DNA of 64,000 bases, taken from NCBI GenBank assembly GCA_015065605.1, contig SVPZ01000002.1, forward strand, positions 51,288 through 115,287, in the 5' to 3' direction. The position numbers and the translations under genes were made by a program. Shown piece by piece: positions 23,422 through 32,446 of this stretch; within the stretch, counting starts at the first letter, position 1, and every line of letters begins with the position of its first letter. Source of the DNA: Oscillospiraceae bacterium (GTDB lineage: Bacteria; Bacillota; Clostridia; Oscillospirales; Acutalibacteraceae). Below the pieces are notes generated by a model. The model saw only the letters and a list, made by a program, of their open reading frames with translations. It was not told the origin of the DNA and searched no databases.

Positions 23422-25668
23422 ATGTACGCTGATAAAGTAAAAAAAGAACTTTACGATTTTTATCTGACCGGTGACGCTGAAAGGTCAAAAGCCTTTGCGG
23501 AACATTGTTTTTCTATAATGGACTCAAGATATAAAGAGGATATGAGCGTAACCGCTCTAAAACTTTTGCAGTATGACGTTATAACCGAAGAATTTACACC
23601 CGTAATCTTTAAAACTATTCCCTATTATTACGAAACAGGTGTGTTGACCTCTCTTTCCGATGGTACGGCTTGGGCAAAATCACTGAATTTTAATCAGGCT
23701 AACGGTTGGGCGACGAGCAAAAACAAAGACGTGTTTGTTGAACAAGACAGCGAACTCTTTAAACTCAAATGCGCTCACGCAAAAAATATTCTTTATTTAA
23801 TTTGCGGTCCTTATAACGATTTGAAACAGCATTACAATTTTAATTGCCGTCCGTTTTTAGAGGGTGGACTTAAGTCGGTTTACGAAAAAGCAGAGGCTGA
23901 AATTAAAAACGCTAAAAATGACCAAGAAAGAGAATTTTTGAATTCTGTATGTCAGGGTATGCTTGCGCTTAAAAAGGTTGCGGAAAAGTTTTCAAAAAAA
24001 GCAGAAGAAATGCTGTGTGCCGAAACCGATAAATCTGCTATTGAAAATTTAACCCTTATTCGTGATACCGCAAAACGCGTTCCGTGGAACAAGCCCGAAA
24101 CCTTTTACGAAGCGCTTAACACCATGGCTTTTATGCGTACCGCGATGGGTTCTCTTGAGGGTGTTGGCCCTAATACCTTCGGAAGACTCGATAAAGATTT
24201 AATTAAGTTTTATGAAAACGATATAAAAAACGGTGTGTTGACAAAAGAAAAGGCGTACGAACTCGTCAGTCAGTTTTTACTTATTTGGGACTGTCATTAC
24301 GACCACGATATGTTAATGGCGGGGTATGCCGACCACGAACTTGAAAATACCTACGTGCTTGGCGGATGTGACGATGACGGTAATCCTCTTTATAATGAAG
24401 TTACCGAAATGTTTTTACGCGCAACAAGGGAATATACCATTATTTTCCCAAAAATAAAATGTCGTTTTTCAAAAGATTCGCCTAAAGAATATCTTGATGA
24501 AGTGAACAAGGCAATAGTGGCAGGAACGAGCACCGTTTTGCTTCAGAATGACGATGCCTCTATACCTGCTATTGTAAGAAGTGGTAAAACCTTAGAAGAA
24601 GCAAGAAATTATCTTGTTACGGGATGTTGGGGTTTCGCTTTATCACAGGAGAAATTCGACCACGGCAGTTATCTTAATTTAATGAAGGCCTTTGAATTGC
24701 CTCTCCATAATTGTGACGATATTATAAATGAAATTCAGATTGACTTTGAAAAGTTTGACGATTGTGCTACGTTTGAAGAGTTCTACTCAAGAACTGTCAG
24801 AAACTGTGAAAAACTATTAGATGCAAAGCTTATGATTACCAAAAAAGGCGGTCAGATTTTTCATAAATATGACAGACTTCCGATTTTTTCATCAACCCTT
24901 GAAAACTGTATTGAAAATCATAAGGACTATACACAAAGGGGTGCAAAGTATAATGACGACTATCAGTTAATGTTCGGTTTTCCAAATATTATCGACTCTT
25001 TGCTTGCTGTTAAAACCTTAGTGTTTGATACTAAAAAATACACCTTTAATGAAATGCTCAGCGCGGTAAGAACCAACTGGGAAAATAATGAAGATATGCG
25101 AATTGAAGCAACTCGCTGTCACGGTTGGGGAGATGGCAGTAAAGAATCAAATGAACTTGCAACCCGTTTTTATGATGACCTTTATGAAATGTGTCAGAGA
25201 AAGACGGGCACCTATGGCGGCAAGGTTCATATGGGACATCTTACCTATACCGAGATTATATGGTGGGGAGAAAAAACTCTTGCAACCCCCGACGGCAGAA
25301 AGAACGGCGAATATTTTGCACAAGGACTTACTCCTTCAAGATTAAAGCGTATTCCAAACGTAGCCGACGTTATTAACAGTATGAAATGCCTTGACGGCTC
25401 AAAAATGGGCGCCAATTCCGTTGTTAATATTATTCTTCCGAGCAATATTTCTCTTGAACGTTGCGAGAATTTCTTAAGAGTTATTGCAACAACGGCTATT
25501 CAGTCTTTACAGCTTAACTGCGTTTCCAAGGAAGTGCTTCTTGATGCGCAAAAAAATCCCGAAAAATACCCTGAATTAATAGTGCGAGTAACAGGCTTTT
25601 CCGCAAAATTCACAAGTCTTTCACCTACCTGGCAGCAAGAGGTTATTAGCCGTAACTTTTACGATTAA
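23422..25668 (+). CDS. Glycyl radical enzyme of uncertain subclass
   Basis: 748-aa member of the pyruvate formate-lyase / glycyl radical enzyme superfamily. The C-terminal radical domain has RVTGFSAKF with the radical Gly725, preceded by LQLNCVSKEVLLDAQKNP. The thiyl Cys is Cys402 in VTGCWGFAL. Diol dehydratases and choline lyase carry Cys-x-Glu here and pyruvate formate-lyase carries Cys-Cys; this protein has neither, so the reaction is not predictable from known subclasses. No radical SAM activating enzyme gene is adjacent, so activation must rely on a gene elsewhere. GGAGGG lies 8 nt before the ATG. Flanked by an AraC gene and a DUF4886 gene in a carbohydrate region. Confidence 0.85.
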   Translation: MYADKVKKELYDFYLTGDAERSKAFAEHCFSIMDSRYKEDMSVTALKLLQYDVITEEFTPVIFKTIPYYYETGVLTSLSDGTAWAKSLNFNQANGWATSKNKDVFVEQDSELFKLKCAHAKNILYLICGPYNDLKQHYNFNCRPFLEGGLKSVYEKAEAEIKNAKNDQEREFLNSVCQGMLALKKVAEKFSKKAEEMLCAETDKSAIENLTLIRDTAKRVPWNKPETFYEALNTMAFMRTAMGSLEGVGPNTFGRLDKDLIKFYENDIKNGVLTKEKAYELVSQFLLIWDCHYDHDMLMAGYADHELENTYVLGGCDDDGNPLYNEVTEMFLRATREYTIIFPKIKCRFSKDSPKEYLDEVNKAIVAGTSTVLLQNDDASIPAIVRSGKTLEEARNYLVTGCWGFALSQEKFDHGSYLNLMKAFELPLHNCDDIINEIQIDFEKFDDCATFEEFYSRTVRNCEKLLDAKLMITKKGGQIFHKYDRLPIFSSTLENCIENHKDYTQRGAKYNDDYQLMFGFPNIIDSLLAVKTLVFDTKKYTFNEMLSAVRTNWENNEDMRIEATRCHGWGDGSKESNELATRFYDDLYEMCQRKTGTYGGKVHMGHLTYTEIIWWGEKTLATPDGRKNGEYFAQGLTPSRLKRIPNVADVINSMKCLDGSKMGANSVVNIILPSNISLERCENFLRVIATTAIQSLQLNCVSKEVLLDAQKNPEKYPELIVRVTGFSAKFTSLSPTWQQEVISRNFYD

Positions 25669-25729
25669 ATTGTAAAATTTCTTTACTTATTTTTTAAATG
25701 TGATATAATCTTAAGCAGAGGTGACTTTT

Positions 25730-26491
25730 ATGATAAAAATGTTAAGTATAGGAAACAGTTTCTCTTGTGACGCTTTGGCTTACTTTGGCGATATGGCAAA
25801 AAATGCAAATATCGAAGTTGAGGTATGGCATTTAGAAATAGGTGGTTGTTCTTTTGAACGCCACTATAACAATATGTGCGCCGATATGTGTACCTATAAC
25901 TTTTCAGTAAACGGAGAAGCTCGTCCTATGGCACGTTTGTCCGACGTGGTGGAAAAAGAGAAATTTGATATAGTTACTATTCAGCAGGTTAGTCACAGTA
26001 GCGGTCTTTATTCTACGTATCATCCGTATATTGATGAATTTGTTGATTACATAAGAAAATATCAAAAGGAAGCAAAACTTTGGCTTCATAAAACATGGGC
26101 TTATGAAAAAAATAGTTCTCATTCGGGATTTGTCAATTACGGAAAAAACCAAATGGTTATGTACGAGGCCATCTGTAATATTTACGAAAAAATCGCTAAA
26201 GAAATTAATGCTGACGGCATAATTCCTTCGGGTGACGTTATTCAGGCTTTAAGAGGTAAGCCCGAGTTTAGTTATCCGAATGAGCCCAGCCTTTGCAGAG
26301 ACGGTTTCCATATGCATTTTCTTTACGGACGTTATGCTGTTGCGGCAACCTGGTTTGAAACGCTTCTTCACGGCGATATAAGAAAGGTTGACTTTTTACC
26401 GCCTACAGAAATTGTCGGTGAACTTTATGAAGGTGAACTTAAAAGAATTGAGATTATTAAAGATACGGTTCACAGCATTTGTACTAAATAA
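25730..26491 (+). CDS. DUF4886 / SGNH-like hydrolase
   Basis: 253-aa protein of the DUF4886 family, with the SGNH block I start MLSIGNSFSCDA (nucleophile Ser), a Gly in IGGCSFERHYNN and a C-terminal DGFHMHFLYGRY segment that supplies the His/Asp. Such proteins are deacylase-like and often sit in glycan-use loci. No signal peptide. AGAGGTG lies before the ATG at 25730; the GTG at 25721 is part of that RBS. Follows the glycyl radical enzyme gene but has its own TATAAT-like box (25702-25707). Confidence 0.8.
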   Translation: MIKMLSIGNSFSCDALAYFGDMAKNANIEVEVWHLEIGGCSFERHYNNMCADMCTYNFSVNGEARPMARLSDVVEKEKFDIVTIQQVSHSSGLYSTYHPYIDEFVDYIRKYQKEAKLWLHKTWAYEKNSSHSGFVNYGKNQMVMYEAICNIYEKIAKEINADGIIPSGDVIQALRGKPEFSYPNEPSLCRDGFHMHFLYGRYAVAATWFETLLHGDIRKVDFLPPTEIVGELYEGELKRIEIIKDTVHSICTK

Positions 26492-26494
26492 CCA

Positions 26495-26525
26495 AAAAGG
26501 ACTTCTGACGAAGTCCTTTTACTTT
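26495..26525 (+). terminator. Terminator of the DUF4886 gene
   Basis: 10-bp stem AAAAGGACTT/AAGTCCTTTT with loop CTGACG and following T residues; shared with the convergent DUF11 gene. Confidence 0.85.
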
Positions 26526-26528
26526 TTA

Positions 26529-27383
26529 TTAAATTGTTCCTTCAACCGTAAGAGTAGCAATTCCGGGGGTTAAAATATATTCGCCTGTAGTTACGTCTTG
26601 AACGAAAGTGGCGGCAGGAACGGTAATATTGGTGGGTAAGGTTGTAAACAAACCGGTGGTTTCGTCATAGTTATAATTTACACCCTCAGTCCAAGCGTTG
26701 CCGTTATAGCTGACGGAAAGGTTGGTCAAAATGGGATTAAAGGTATCGGTTATAACTGCGTCGGAGGTAGAAACGATCGCTTCATTTCCCGTATTCTGAA
26801 TAATAAAGGTGTAGGTTACACGGTCGTTATCTACTACCTGAGCAGGTGTAATCGATTTGGAAATCGAAAGATCAGCCTCACTCAAAGCGTTAATTGTATC
26901 GGTTGCCGTAATGGGAGCGTTTAATCCGTCACCGGTAACAGTAACGGTATTTGTGATAACCCCTTCTGCTTCGGGATTGGCGAAATTAGTTACTGTGGTC
27001 TGATAAACGATAACTGCGTCGCTGTTTGCGGGGATATTAATTCCCGTAATAACGAGAGGCGGTCCTGCAGTTACGGTAGGCGCGGGATTTATAACACCGT
27101 TCACGTAATATAAAACGGAGCCGTCAACAAAGTTTAGCGGATAAACTGTGGTGCCGCCAAATTCATAACCGCCTAAATCGTCGCTGACGGTAAGATTTGT
27201 CAGAGCGGTATTTCCCGTATTGCGAAGGGCTACAACGTAGGTTACGGTATTTCCTACGGAATAATTTTCTTCAACTGAGGTTTTGGTTGCGGCAAGTACG
27301 TCGAGAATTTCACCGAAAGCAACGTTTGAATTAGTGATTGTTCCGTTATAAGATAAAGTTGCCTGATTGGTAAAAATAGCCAT
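26529..27383 (-). CDS. DUF11-repeat protein
   Basis: 284-aa protein made of two DUF11-type beta-sandwich repeats, with the repeat hallmarks VTYVVALRNTGNTALTN and VTYTFIIQNTGNEAIVS followed by D-x-L/T strands. It opens with MAIFTNQATLSYNG and has neither a signal peptide nor a membrane or sortase anchor, which is odd for a domain that is typically outside the cell. Related short DUF11 proteins with this opening occur in sporulating Clostridia, so a spore surface or other non-Sec route is conceivable (inference). AAAGGAG lies 7 nt before the ATG. Single gene. Confidence 0.8.
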   Translation of the reverse strand: MAIFTNQATLSYNGTITNSNVAFGEILDVLAATKTSVEENYSVGNTVTYVVALRNTGNTALTNLTVSDDLGGYEFGGTTVYPLNFVDGSVLYYVNGVINPAPTVTAGPPLVITGINIPANSDAVIVYQTTVTNFANPEAEGVITNTVTVTGDGLNAPITATDTINALSEADLSISKSITPAQVVDNDRVTYTFIIQNTGNEAIVSTSDAVITDTFNPILTNLSVSYNGNAWTEGVNYNYDETTGLFTTLPTNITVPAATFVQDVTTGEYILTPGIATLTVEGTI

Positions 27384-27491
27384 ATTTTTTCTCCTTTCTT
27401 TTTTTTATGCCGATTTATATCGGTATTATATTTTATGACGATTAAGCGTTAGGTGTCACAAATGCAAAACGAAAAAGTTTAGTGGAAGGTT

Positions 27492-27686
27492 TTGGCAACC
27501 ATTTCTTATTACGTTGAAAACGACGACGTTACCGAAGAAAAGGAAATTAAACTTGATTTGGGTAAGGAAGGCAAGTATGAAATTTATCTTTTAGATAAAG
27601 AGCATGACGGTGAACTTATTGATACCACAAGTGATTTGACCTTTAACTTAAAGCCTCTTAGTGCGTTACTTATTAAGGAAATATAA
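27492..27686 (+). pseudogene. Fragment resembling the C-terminus of a glycosidase
   Basis: 64-codon frame opening with TTG directly after an in-frame TAG at 27480. The peptide (ISYYVENDD, IDTTSDLTFNLKPLSALLIK) looks like the C-terminal beta-sandwich of GH39/GH51-type glycosidases. No plausible RBS at a correct distance, and the sequence ends at a good terminator. It is most likely the surviving tail of a deleted glycosidase gene, though expression as a small protein cannot be excluded. Confidence 0.5.
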
Positions 27687-27690
27687 TTTA

Positions 27691-27730
27691 AAAGGAGTTA
27701 AGCCGATTTTCTCGGTTTAACTCCTTTTTT
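27691..27730. terminator. Bidirectional terminator
   Basis: 16-bp stem AAAGGAGTTAAGCCGA/TCGGTTTAACTCCTTT (one G-T pair) with loop TTTTC and a T run; between the fragment at 27492 (+) and the DUF6259 gene (-). Confidence 0.88.
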
Positions 27731-27731
27731 G

Positions 27732-29813
27732 TTATAAGGTACTGATTTTATAAGTGCGAATATCGTTTGGCTCGAGCGTATCAGAAATAATACATTTATT
27801 GCCGTTTATTGTGAAATTTTCGGGAAGTGTTTTGCCGACAATTCCATATTCTTCTAAGCTGAATTCCAAAGAAAATTCCGCCTTTTCATCGGCAATGTTT
27901 GCCGCGATTATTACAGTTTCTTTTCCATCGCGACGTCGCCACGCGCCTGTGATAACCTGTTCGGATTCTATAGTTCCTTCAAACCACAGTCCCGCTGTGG
28001 TAACAAGTTTTGGAAGCGAACACTTAACCAATGGGGGACGAAGCATCTGTGAGGCATTAAACAGATCGTCAAGTTCCCAACGTACGTTTACAGCTTTCTT
28101 GAGGAAGTTTAGCCAACGTGGTTGCCAAACGAGATCTGCCTTGCACCATCCGAGTTGCTGACCTGACACAAGAGAACGCGCCGTACAATATTTAAAGAAC
28201 GGAAGGTCTTCTTTTTTCTTTCCGATAGTACAACGTCCTAAAAGTTGAATATATCCTGCATAAACTGCAGAAAACGCAGGAACTTCGCCTTGATATACCC
28301 ACGTCCAAGTAAGATATCCGTCAAAACTCTTCATGAAAGATTCTGCGTTATCTTCGGTGAAATAGAAAGCGTCTGCAGGCTTCTTTTCACGAATACGTGC
28401 CATCATAGTATTCCATCCGTCCGTCCACCAACTTCCTCCACCGGGAAGATGCTCGTGAGTCGGATTATAGCAAGGTTGTGCTCTTACAGCGGCAGTCTGA
28501 TCGTAGTATATACCATCAATAGGAAGTGTTTCTTCCATCTCGCGTGTGAGATTTTCCATAAGGCTATGCCACGGGGAATATGTAGGGCACATCTGTACGA
28601 GAAAACTTTTCTCTCCTTGTTCTGTAGTTTGAGGATAGATTTGACGTAAAACTGACCCGTCGGCCTGTATTACTGCACCTTGTGCGCCTGTGTTATCATA
28701 GTTTATCCTGTGTCCCATCTTGCCATCATGCTTTTCCCAACTGACCGCGTTGATGTAAGGCAGAACCGCTATGTTGTTTTCACGCAGTTTTTTGGCGTTG
28801 GCAAGAAAGGTCTCTTTTGCGGGAAGAAAATGAGGATATTCTATATTAAAAGGTATTTCGTGCCAGTTATATACGTGGTATGCGATAGGAACTCCAAGTT
28901 CTTTTTGTAACTGAATAGGAGCTTCGTACCAATAATCAGCATCGTAAATATCACTTCCTGCGCTGAGTGACATCGGTTTGTTGTCTCGCTGATATGGTGA
29001 ATTTGGAATATAATCACTTATCCAAAACGGGTTTTTGCGGAAGCGTTCTGAGGTATCGGGACGTCCTAACTCGGGAAGCCAATTTGCTTTAGAACGAACA
29101 AAATCTGCATATATCATAGAAGCATCATACCAGTCGCCGACAAAGGGTTGCCACCTTGTTTCGCCGAACAGGTCGAATGAATTTCCTGCAACACCGCCAT
29201 TTATGGCATAAAATAATGACGTTAACGAAAAACGATTTTCGCTTGTTTGTACGGCAAATTTCTTGGTTGCCGCACTGCCATCTTCGGTGCTTATGTAAAC
29301 ACCGCCATTTTTTGAATAAACGGCAAAGTATTGCATCGTTATTCGTCCACCGGGATAGTTTTCACCATAAGTAAAGCCTTTGCTTCCGGCGTTTTCTATG
29401 ATTTGTCCCCCTATATAAGGGAGAAACAACGTGAATTCGGGATGCTCAAGACAAGGCAACGGATAACTGATTTGCATAACGCTCCATTCTGCGCTGTTGT
29501 TAACTACACTCGTTTGCCAAACAAGTCCGCCACGCTCTTCTTTTACACGGCAGATAATTGTAAGTTCACGGGCAATTTCGTGTCCTGCGCAGACTATCTC
29601 TGTGTGGATCTCATTCGTATGCCACGTTACAGAGTCCCATATATCAGACGAGGAAATTTTGACCGACGTTTCGTCGTTTGCCCGTCTGATATCACCGACG
29701 AAAAGCGGTGAAGGTATGACGGTGAAATCCATCATTTTTCCTCCGACAATTTCCAGTCGTTGCCCTTTTGCTGAAATATCTGCATAAAAATTATTGTTAC
29801 CAACACGAAGCAT
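27732..29813 (-). CDS. DUF6259-type putative glycoside hydrolase
   Basis: 693-aa cytoplasmic protein that I place in the DUF6259 family of glycosidase-like proteins. An N-terminal beta-sandwich (1-230) is followed by a TIM-barrel-like centre with acidic strand ends (IDGIYYDQTAAV, FYFTEDNAES, YLTWTWVYQGE) and a C-terminal beta domain. The Asp of GIYYDQ and the Glu of FTEDN are candidates for the catalytic pair. GGGAGG lies 9 nt before the ATG at 29813; the frame from 29840 is rejected. An AraC gene is divergent from it at 30043 and is its probable regulator. Confidence 0.75.
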   Translation of the reverse strand: MLRVGNNNFYADISAKGQRLEIVGGKMMDFTVIPSPLFVGDIRRANDETSVKISSSDIWDSVTWHTNEIHTEIVCAGHEIARELTIICRVKEERGGLVWQTSVVNNSAEWSVMQISYPLPCLEHPEFTLFLPYIGGQIIENAGSKGFTYGENYPGGRITMQYFAVYSKNGGVYISTEDGSAATKKFAVQTSENRFSLTSLFYAINGGVAGNSFDLFGETRWQPFVGDWYDASMIYADFVRSKANWLPELGRPDTSERFRKNPFWISDYIPNSPYQRDNKPMSLSAGSDIYDADYWYEAPIQLQKELGVPIAYHVYNWHEIPFNIEYPHFLPAKETFLANAKKLRENNIAVLPYINAVSWEKHDGKMGHRINYDNTGAQGAVIQADGSVLRQIYPQTTEQGEKSFLVQMCPTYSPWHSLMENLTREMEETLPIDGIYYDQTAAVRAQPCYNPTHEHLPGGGSWWTDGWNTMMARIREKKPADAFYFTEDNAESFMKSFDGYLTWTWVYQGEVPAFSAVYAGYIQLLGRCTIGKKKEDLPFFKYCTARSLVSGQQLGWCKADLVWQPRWLNFLKKAVNVRWELDDLFNASQMLRPPLVKCSLPKLVTTAGLWFEGTIESEQVITGAWRRRDGKETVIIAANIADEKAEFSLEFSLEEYGIVGKTLPENFTINGNKCIISDTLEPNDIRTYKISTL

Positions 29814-30042
29814 TACGTATAACCTCCCTTTCGTTTGCAATTTGCTTTATGTTATGTTGACACAGTTTTGTTTCTGTGCTATAATTTTAAATATCCTATA
29901 TTCAATATAATTTGAAATATATGCATATATATTCGACTACAACATAAGCTATCAATACGATTTTAACATATAACTTAGATTTTTTCTATCAAAATACTGC
30001 TTAAAAATTTTAAAAATTCTGCACTAATAAGAAGGAGGTACT

Positions 30043-30813
30043 ATGAAATCTGCATTTCCAAATATTATAACCATAGGAACATTTGACAGCAGACGTAACT
30101 ATCCTTCTGAAAAGAAAACCGAACCGAGAACGGTGCGCTGCTATGAATTTGAATATTTTTATATAGACGGCGGCGTTTCAGTGCTTAATGACGTGCCGTA
30201 TAAACTGACTAAAGGCAGTGTTTTGTTTGCAAAACCGGGTGATATACGATATAGTTATTTGCCTGTCGCTTGTAGATTTGTGCATTTTAATATTGAAAGT
30301 GAGGAACTTATCAGTTCTTTAAACGACGTAGCACCATTTTTATCGGCATCTGAGCATCAATTAACCGAGGAAATTTTCGGTAAGATATTATCGCTTTTTC
30401 ATTCGGGAAAGGCTATTGATAATATGGCGGCATCGGCTGAACTTTTACTTCTGTTGCGTTCCTTGTCGATTAAACATTCTCAAAACGTTAACCTGATTTC
30501 ATACGCTCAGAAATTTATCGAAGACAATTATTATAAAAATCTTTCTGCAGAAGATATTGCAGCGGAATGTAACGTCAGCGTTTCCTATTTGCATCATATG
30601 TTCAAAAGACGGCTTAATACTACACCGTGTGATTATCTTTGTGGCTGTCGCATATCTGCAGCTCGCAGTCTGCTTATTAATACTACTCTTCCTTTCGGTG
30701 ATATATCTTTTAAATGTGGTTTTAATTCCCAAAGTTATTTTTCTTATTGTTTTAAACAGCATATCGGTCTCTCTCCAAGTGAGTACCAAAAAAAATACAG
30801 AGGTATAATGTAG
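30043..30813 (+). CDS. AraC-family transcriptional regulator
   Basis: 256-aa AraC regulator: cupin-type sensor (LTKGSVLFAKPGDIRY) and C-terminal double HTH (CNVSVSYLHHMFKRRLN and CGFNSQSYFSYCFKQHIG). AAGGAGG lies 7 nt before the ATG. Divergent from the DUF6259 glycosidase gene across a 230-bp AT-rich spacer, and followed by a GNAT gene after 24 nt that may be co-transcribed. Confidence 0.87.
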   Translation: MKSAFPNIITIGTFDSRRNYPSEKKTEPRTVRCYEFEYFYIDGGVSVLNDVPYKLTKGSVLFAKPGDIRYSYLPVACRFVHFNIESEELISSLNDVAPFLSASEHQLTEEIFGKILSLFHSGKAIDNMAASAELLLLLRSLSIKHSQNVNLISYAQKFIEDNYYKNLSAEDIAAECNVSVSYLHHMFKRRLNTTPCDYLCGCRISAARSLLINTTLPFGDISFKCGFNSQSYFSYCFKQHIGLSPSEYQKKYRGIM

Positions 30814-30837
30814 ATTTATAAAACAGAGGTTTTTACT

Positions 30838-31737
30838 ATGGAAATCAGAAAACTTAAACCAAATGAATTTTACGCTTTGCGAGATCTTCTTGATGAAGTG
30901 TTTACTCGTCATAATAAGCGAGACACAATTTTTGAAAAAGAATTCCCTCGCATATTCGGAGAACCGAATGAATATTGCACTTCATCGCATATCGGCGCCT
31001 TTGATGGTGACCGACTGATAGGAACTGCGGCAATGTATCCTATCGATTACGTTATCGGCGGTGTTCACGTAAAACTTATTGCCAACGGAAACGTTGTCGT
31101 TCACGAGGATTATCGTGGTAGAGGTGTGATGATGAGTCTTCTTCAGAAAATCAACGAGGAATGCGACAAAATCGGTGACGTTGGTTATCTTCACGGAAAA
31201 GCAGAACGTTATGGCAAAGTAGGATATTTCTCGGGTGGAGTACAGTATTTGTGTACTCTTGAAGCAGGAGAGAAGGCAGGTTATGAGTTTGCTGCGGTAC
31301 AGCCCGAAGAAATCGATTATCTTATGGAACTATCAACAAAACGTACCGATTATATCGTTCGATCAAAAAAGGATTTTCTCCCCGCTTTGCACAGTTGCGG
31401 ACGTGAAGCGCTTACGGTTTTCAAAAATGGTATTATCGTCGGTTACGTTTCTCTTGCACGAAAAAGTGGTTTTGTTGAGGAATTTGCTATCGTTAACGAT
31501 GACGAACCCGGTGTTTTCAAAGCACTTGCAAACGAAATCGGTGCGCCCGTTACAGTTCGCCTTTCAGGGTACGAAGTAAAGACTTTTGAAAAAATTAAAG
31601 CCTGTGTAAAGGATTCTTCAGCCATTAAGCAATCTGAACCTGCATTATTCCGCATTATAAACGCTGAACCGCTAAAGGCAGGCGCTCGTGCGCTCGGTCT
31701 TGATGAAAGTGTGATTTACGCTCCATATCTTACTTGA
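30838..31737 (+). CDS. GNAT N-acetyltransferase (Eis-like architecture)
   Basis: 299-aa GNAT protein. The acetyl-CoA motif A is VVHEDYRGRGVMMSLL (R/Q-x-x-G-x-G/A type). The length and the C-terminal half suggest an Eis-like double-GNAT plus sterol-carrier-like arrangement. Substrate unknown. Runs behind the AraC gene with a 24-nt gap and is followed by the MBL hydrolase after 16 nt, so the three may form one transcript. Confidence 0.8.
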   Translation: MEIRKLKPNEFYALRDLLDEVFTRHNKRDTIFEKEFPRIFGEPNEYCTSSHIGAFDGDRLIGTAAMYPIDYVIGGVHVKLIANGNVVVHEDYRGRGVMMSLLQKINEECDKIGDVGYLHGKAERYGKVGYFSGGVQYLCTLEAGEKAGYEFAAVQPEEIDYLMELSTKRTDYIVRSKKDFLPALHSCGREALTVFKNGIIVGYVSLARKSGFVEEFAIVNDDEPGVFKALANEIGAPVTVRLSGYEVKTFEKIKACVKDSSAIKQSEPALFRIINAEPLKAGARALGLDESVIYAPYLT

Positions 31738-31753
31738 TTAAGGACGTGATGCT

Positions 31754-32419
31754 ATGAAGCTTACAATATTAAAATATGCAGAATCGGTAATAGGAGAAGA
31801 CTCTGTCTTTTTAGGCGGCAAAAAGGGAAGAATATGGCCTATATCCTTTTTCCTTTTCCTTTTTGAAGATGAAAACAGAAAAATATTAGTTGATACGGGT
31901 TGTAACACTTTGCCGGGATTTCCTTTAAGCAGATTTATAAAGCCTCTTGATTTGCTTTTAAAATACGGAGTAAAGGCAGAAGAAATAACCGACCTTATTA
32001 TTACACATTCCCATTCCGACCATGCAGAATTAGCGGCGGAATTTAAAAATGCAACGGTTTACGTTCAGCAAGAGGAATATAATATACGTAAACGGTATTT
32101 TTTAGATAATCGGAAAATAATTACCTTTGAAAACGAAATACAGGTAGCAGACAATATAAAGGTGATAAAAATCGGAGGACATAGCATAGGCTCGTGCATA
32201 GTCGAATTTACTAAAAATGATAAAAAATACGTAATAGCAGGGGATGAAGCCTATTCGAGAGAATGTATTAAAAGAAAAATCCCCACTGGTGCTAGTGTTA
32301 ACGCCATACATAGCCGTAAATTTATAGAAAAATACAGTGACGAAAACTATACCGTTCTTTATTCTCACGATATGGATATTTTAGAGGGCAAAAACGGCTT
32401 TGTGACTATAGAAAAATAG
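31754..32419 (+). CDS. Metallo-beta-lactamase-fold hydrolase (lactonase-like)
   Basis: 221-aa MBL-fold protein with the zinc motif THSHSDHAEL (H-x-H-x-D-H), a later His in GGHSIGS, an Asp in IAGDEAYS and a terminal His in YSHDMD. Pattern and length resemble N-acyl-homoserine-lactonase-like and related hydrolases; the substrate is not known. It overlaps its own terminator at the stop. Confidence 0.82.
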   Translation: MKLTILKYAESVIGEDSVFLGGKKGRIWPISFFLFLFEDENRKILVDTGCNTLPGFPLSRFIKPLDLLLKYGVKAEEITDLIITHSHSDHAELAAEFKNATVYVQQEEYNIRKRYFLDNRKIITFENEIQVADNIKVIKIGGHSIGSCIVEFTKNDKKYVIAGDEAYSRECIKRKIPTGASVNAIHSRKFIEKYSDENYTVLYSHDMDILEGKNGFVTIEK

Positions 32420-32446
32420 AACTCCCTAAGGAGTTCTATTTTTTAT
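32414..32446. terminator. Bidirectional terminator
   Basis: 12-bp stem AAATAGAACTCC/GGAGTTCTATTT with loop CTAA and flanking A and T runs; between the MBL gene and the convergent ABC transporter gene. Confidence 0.85.
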
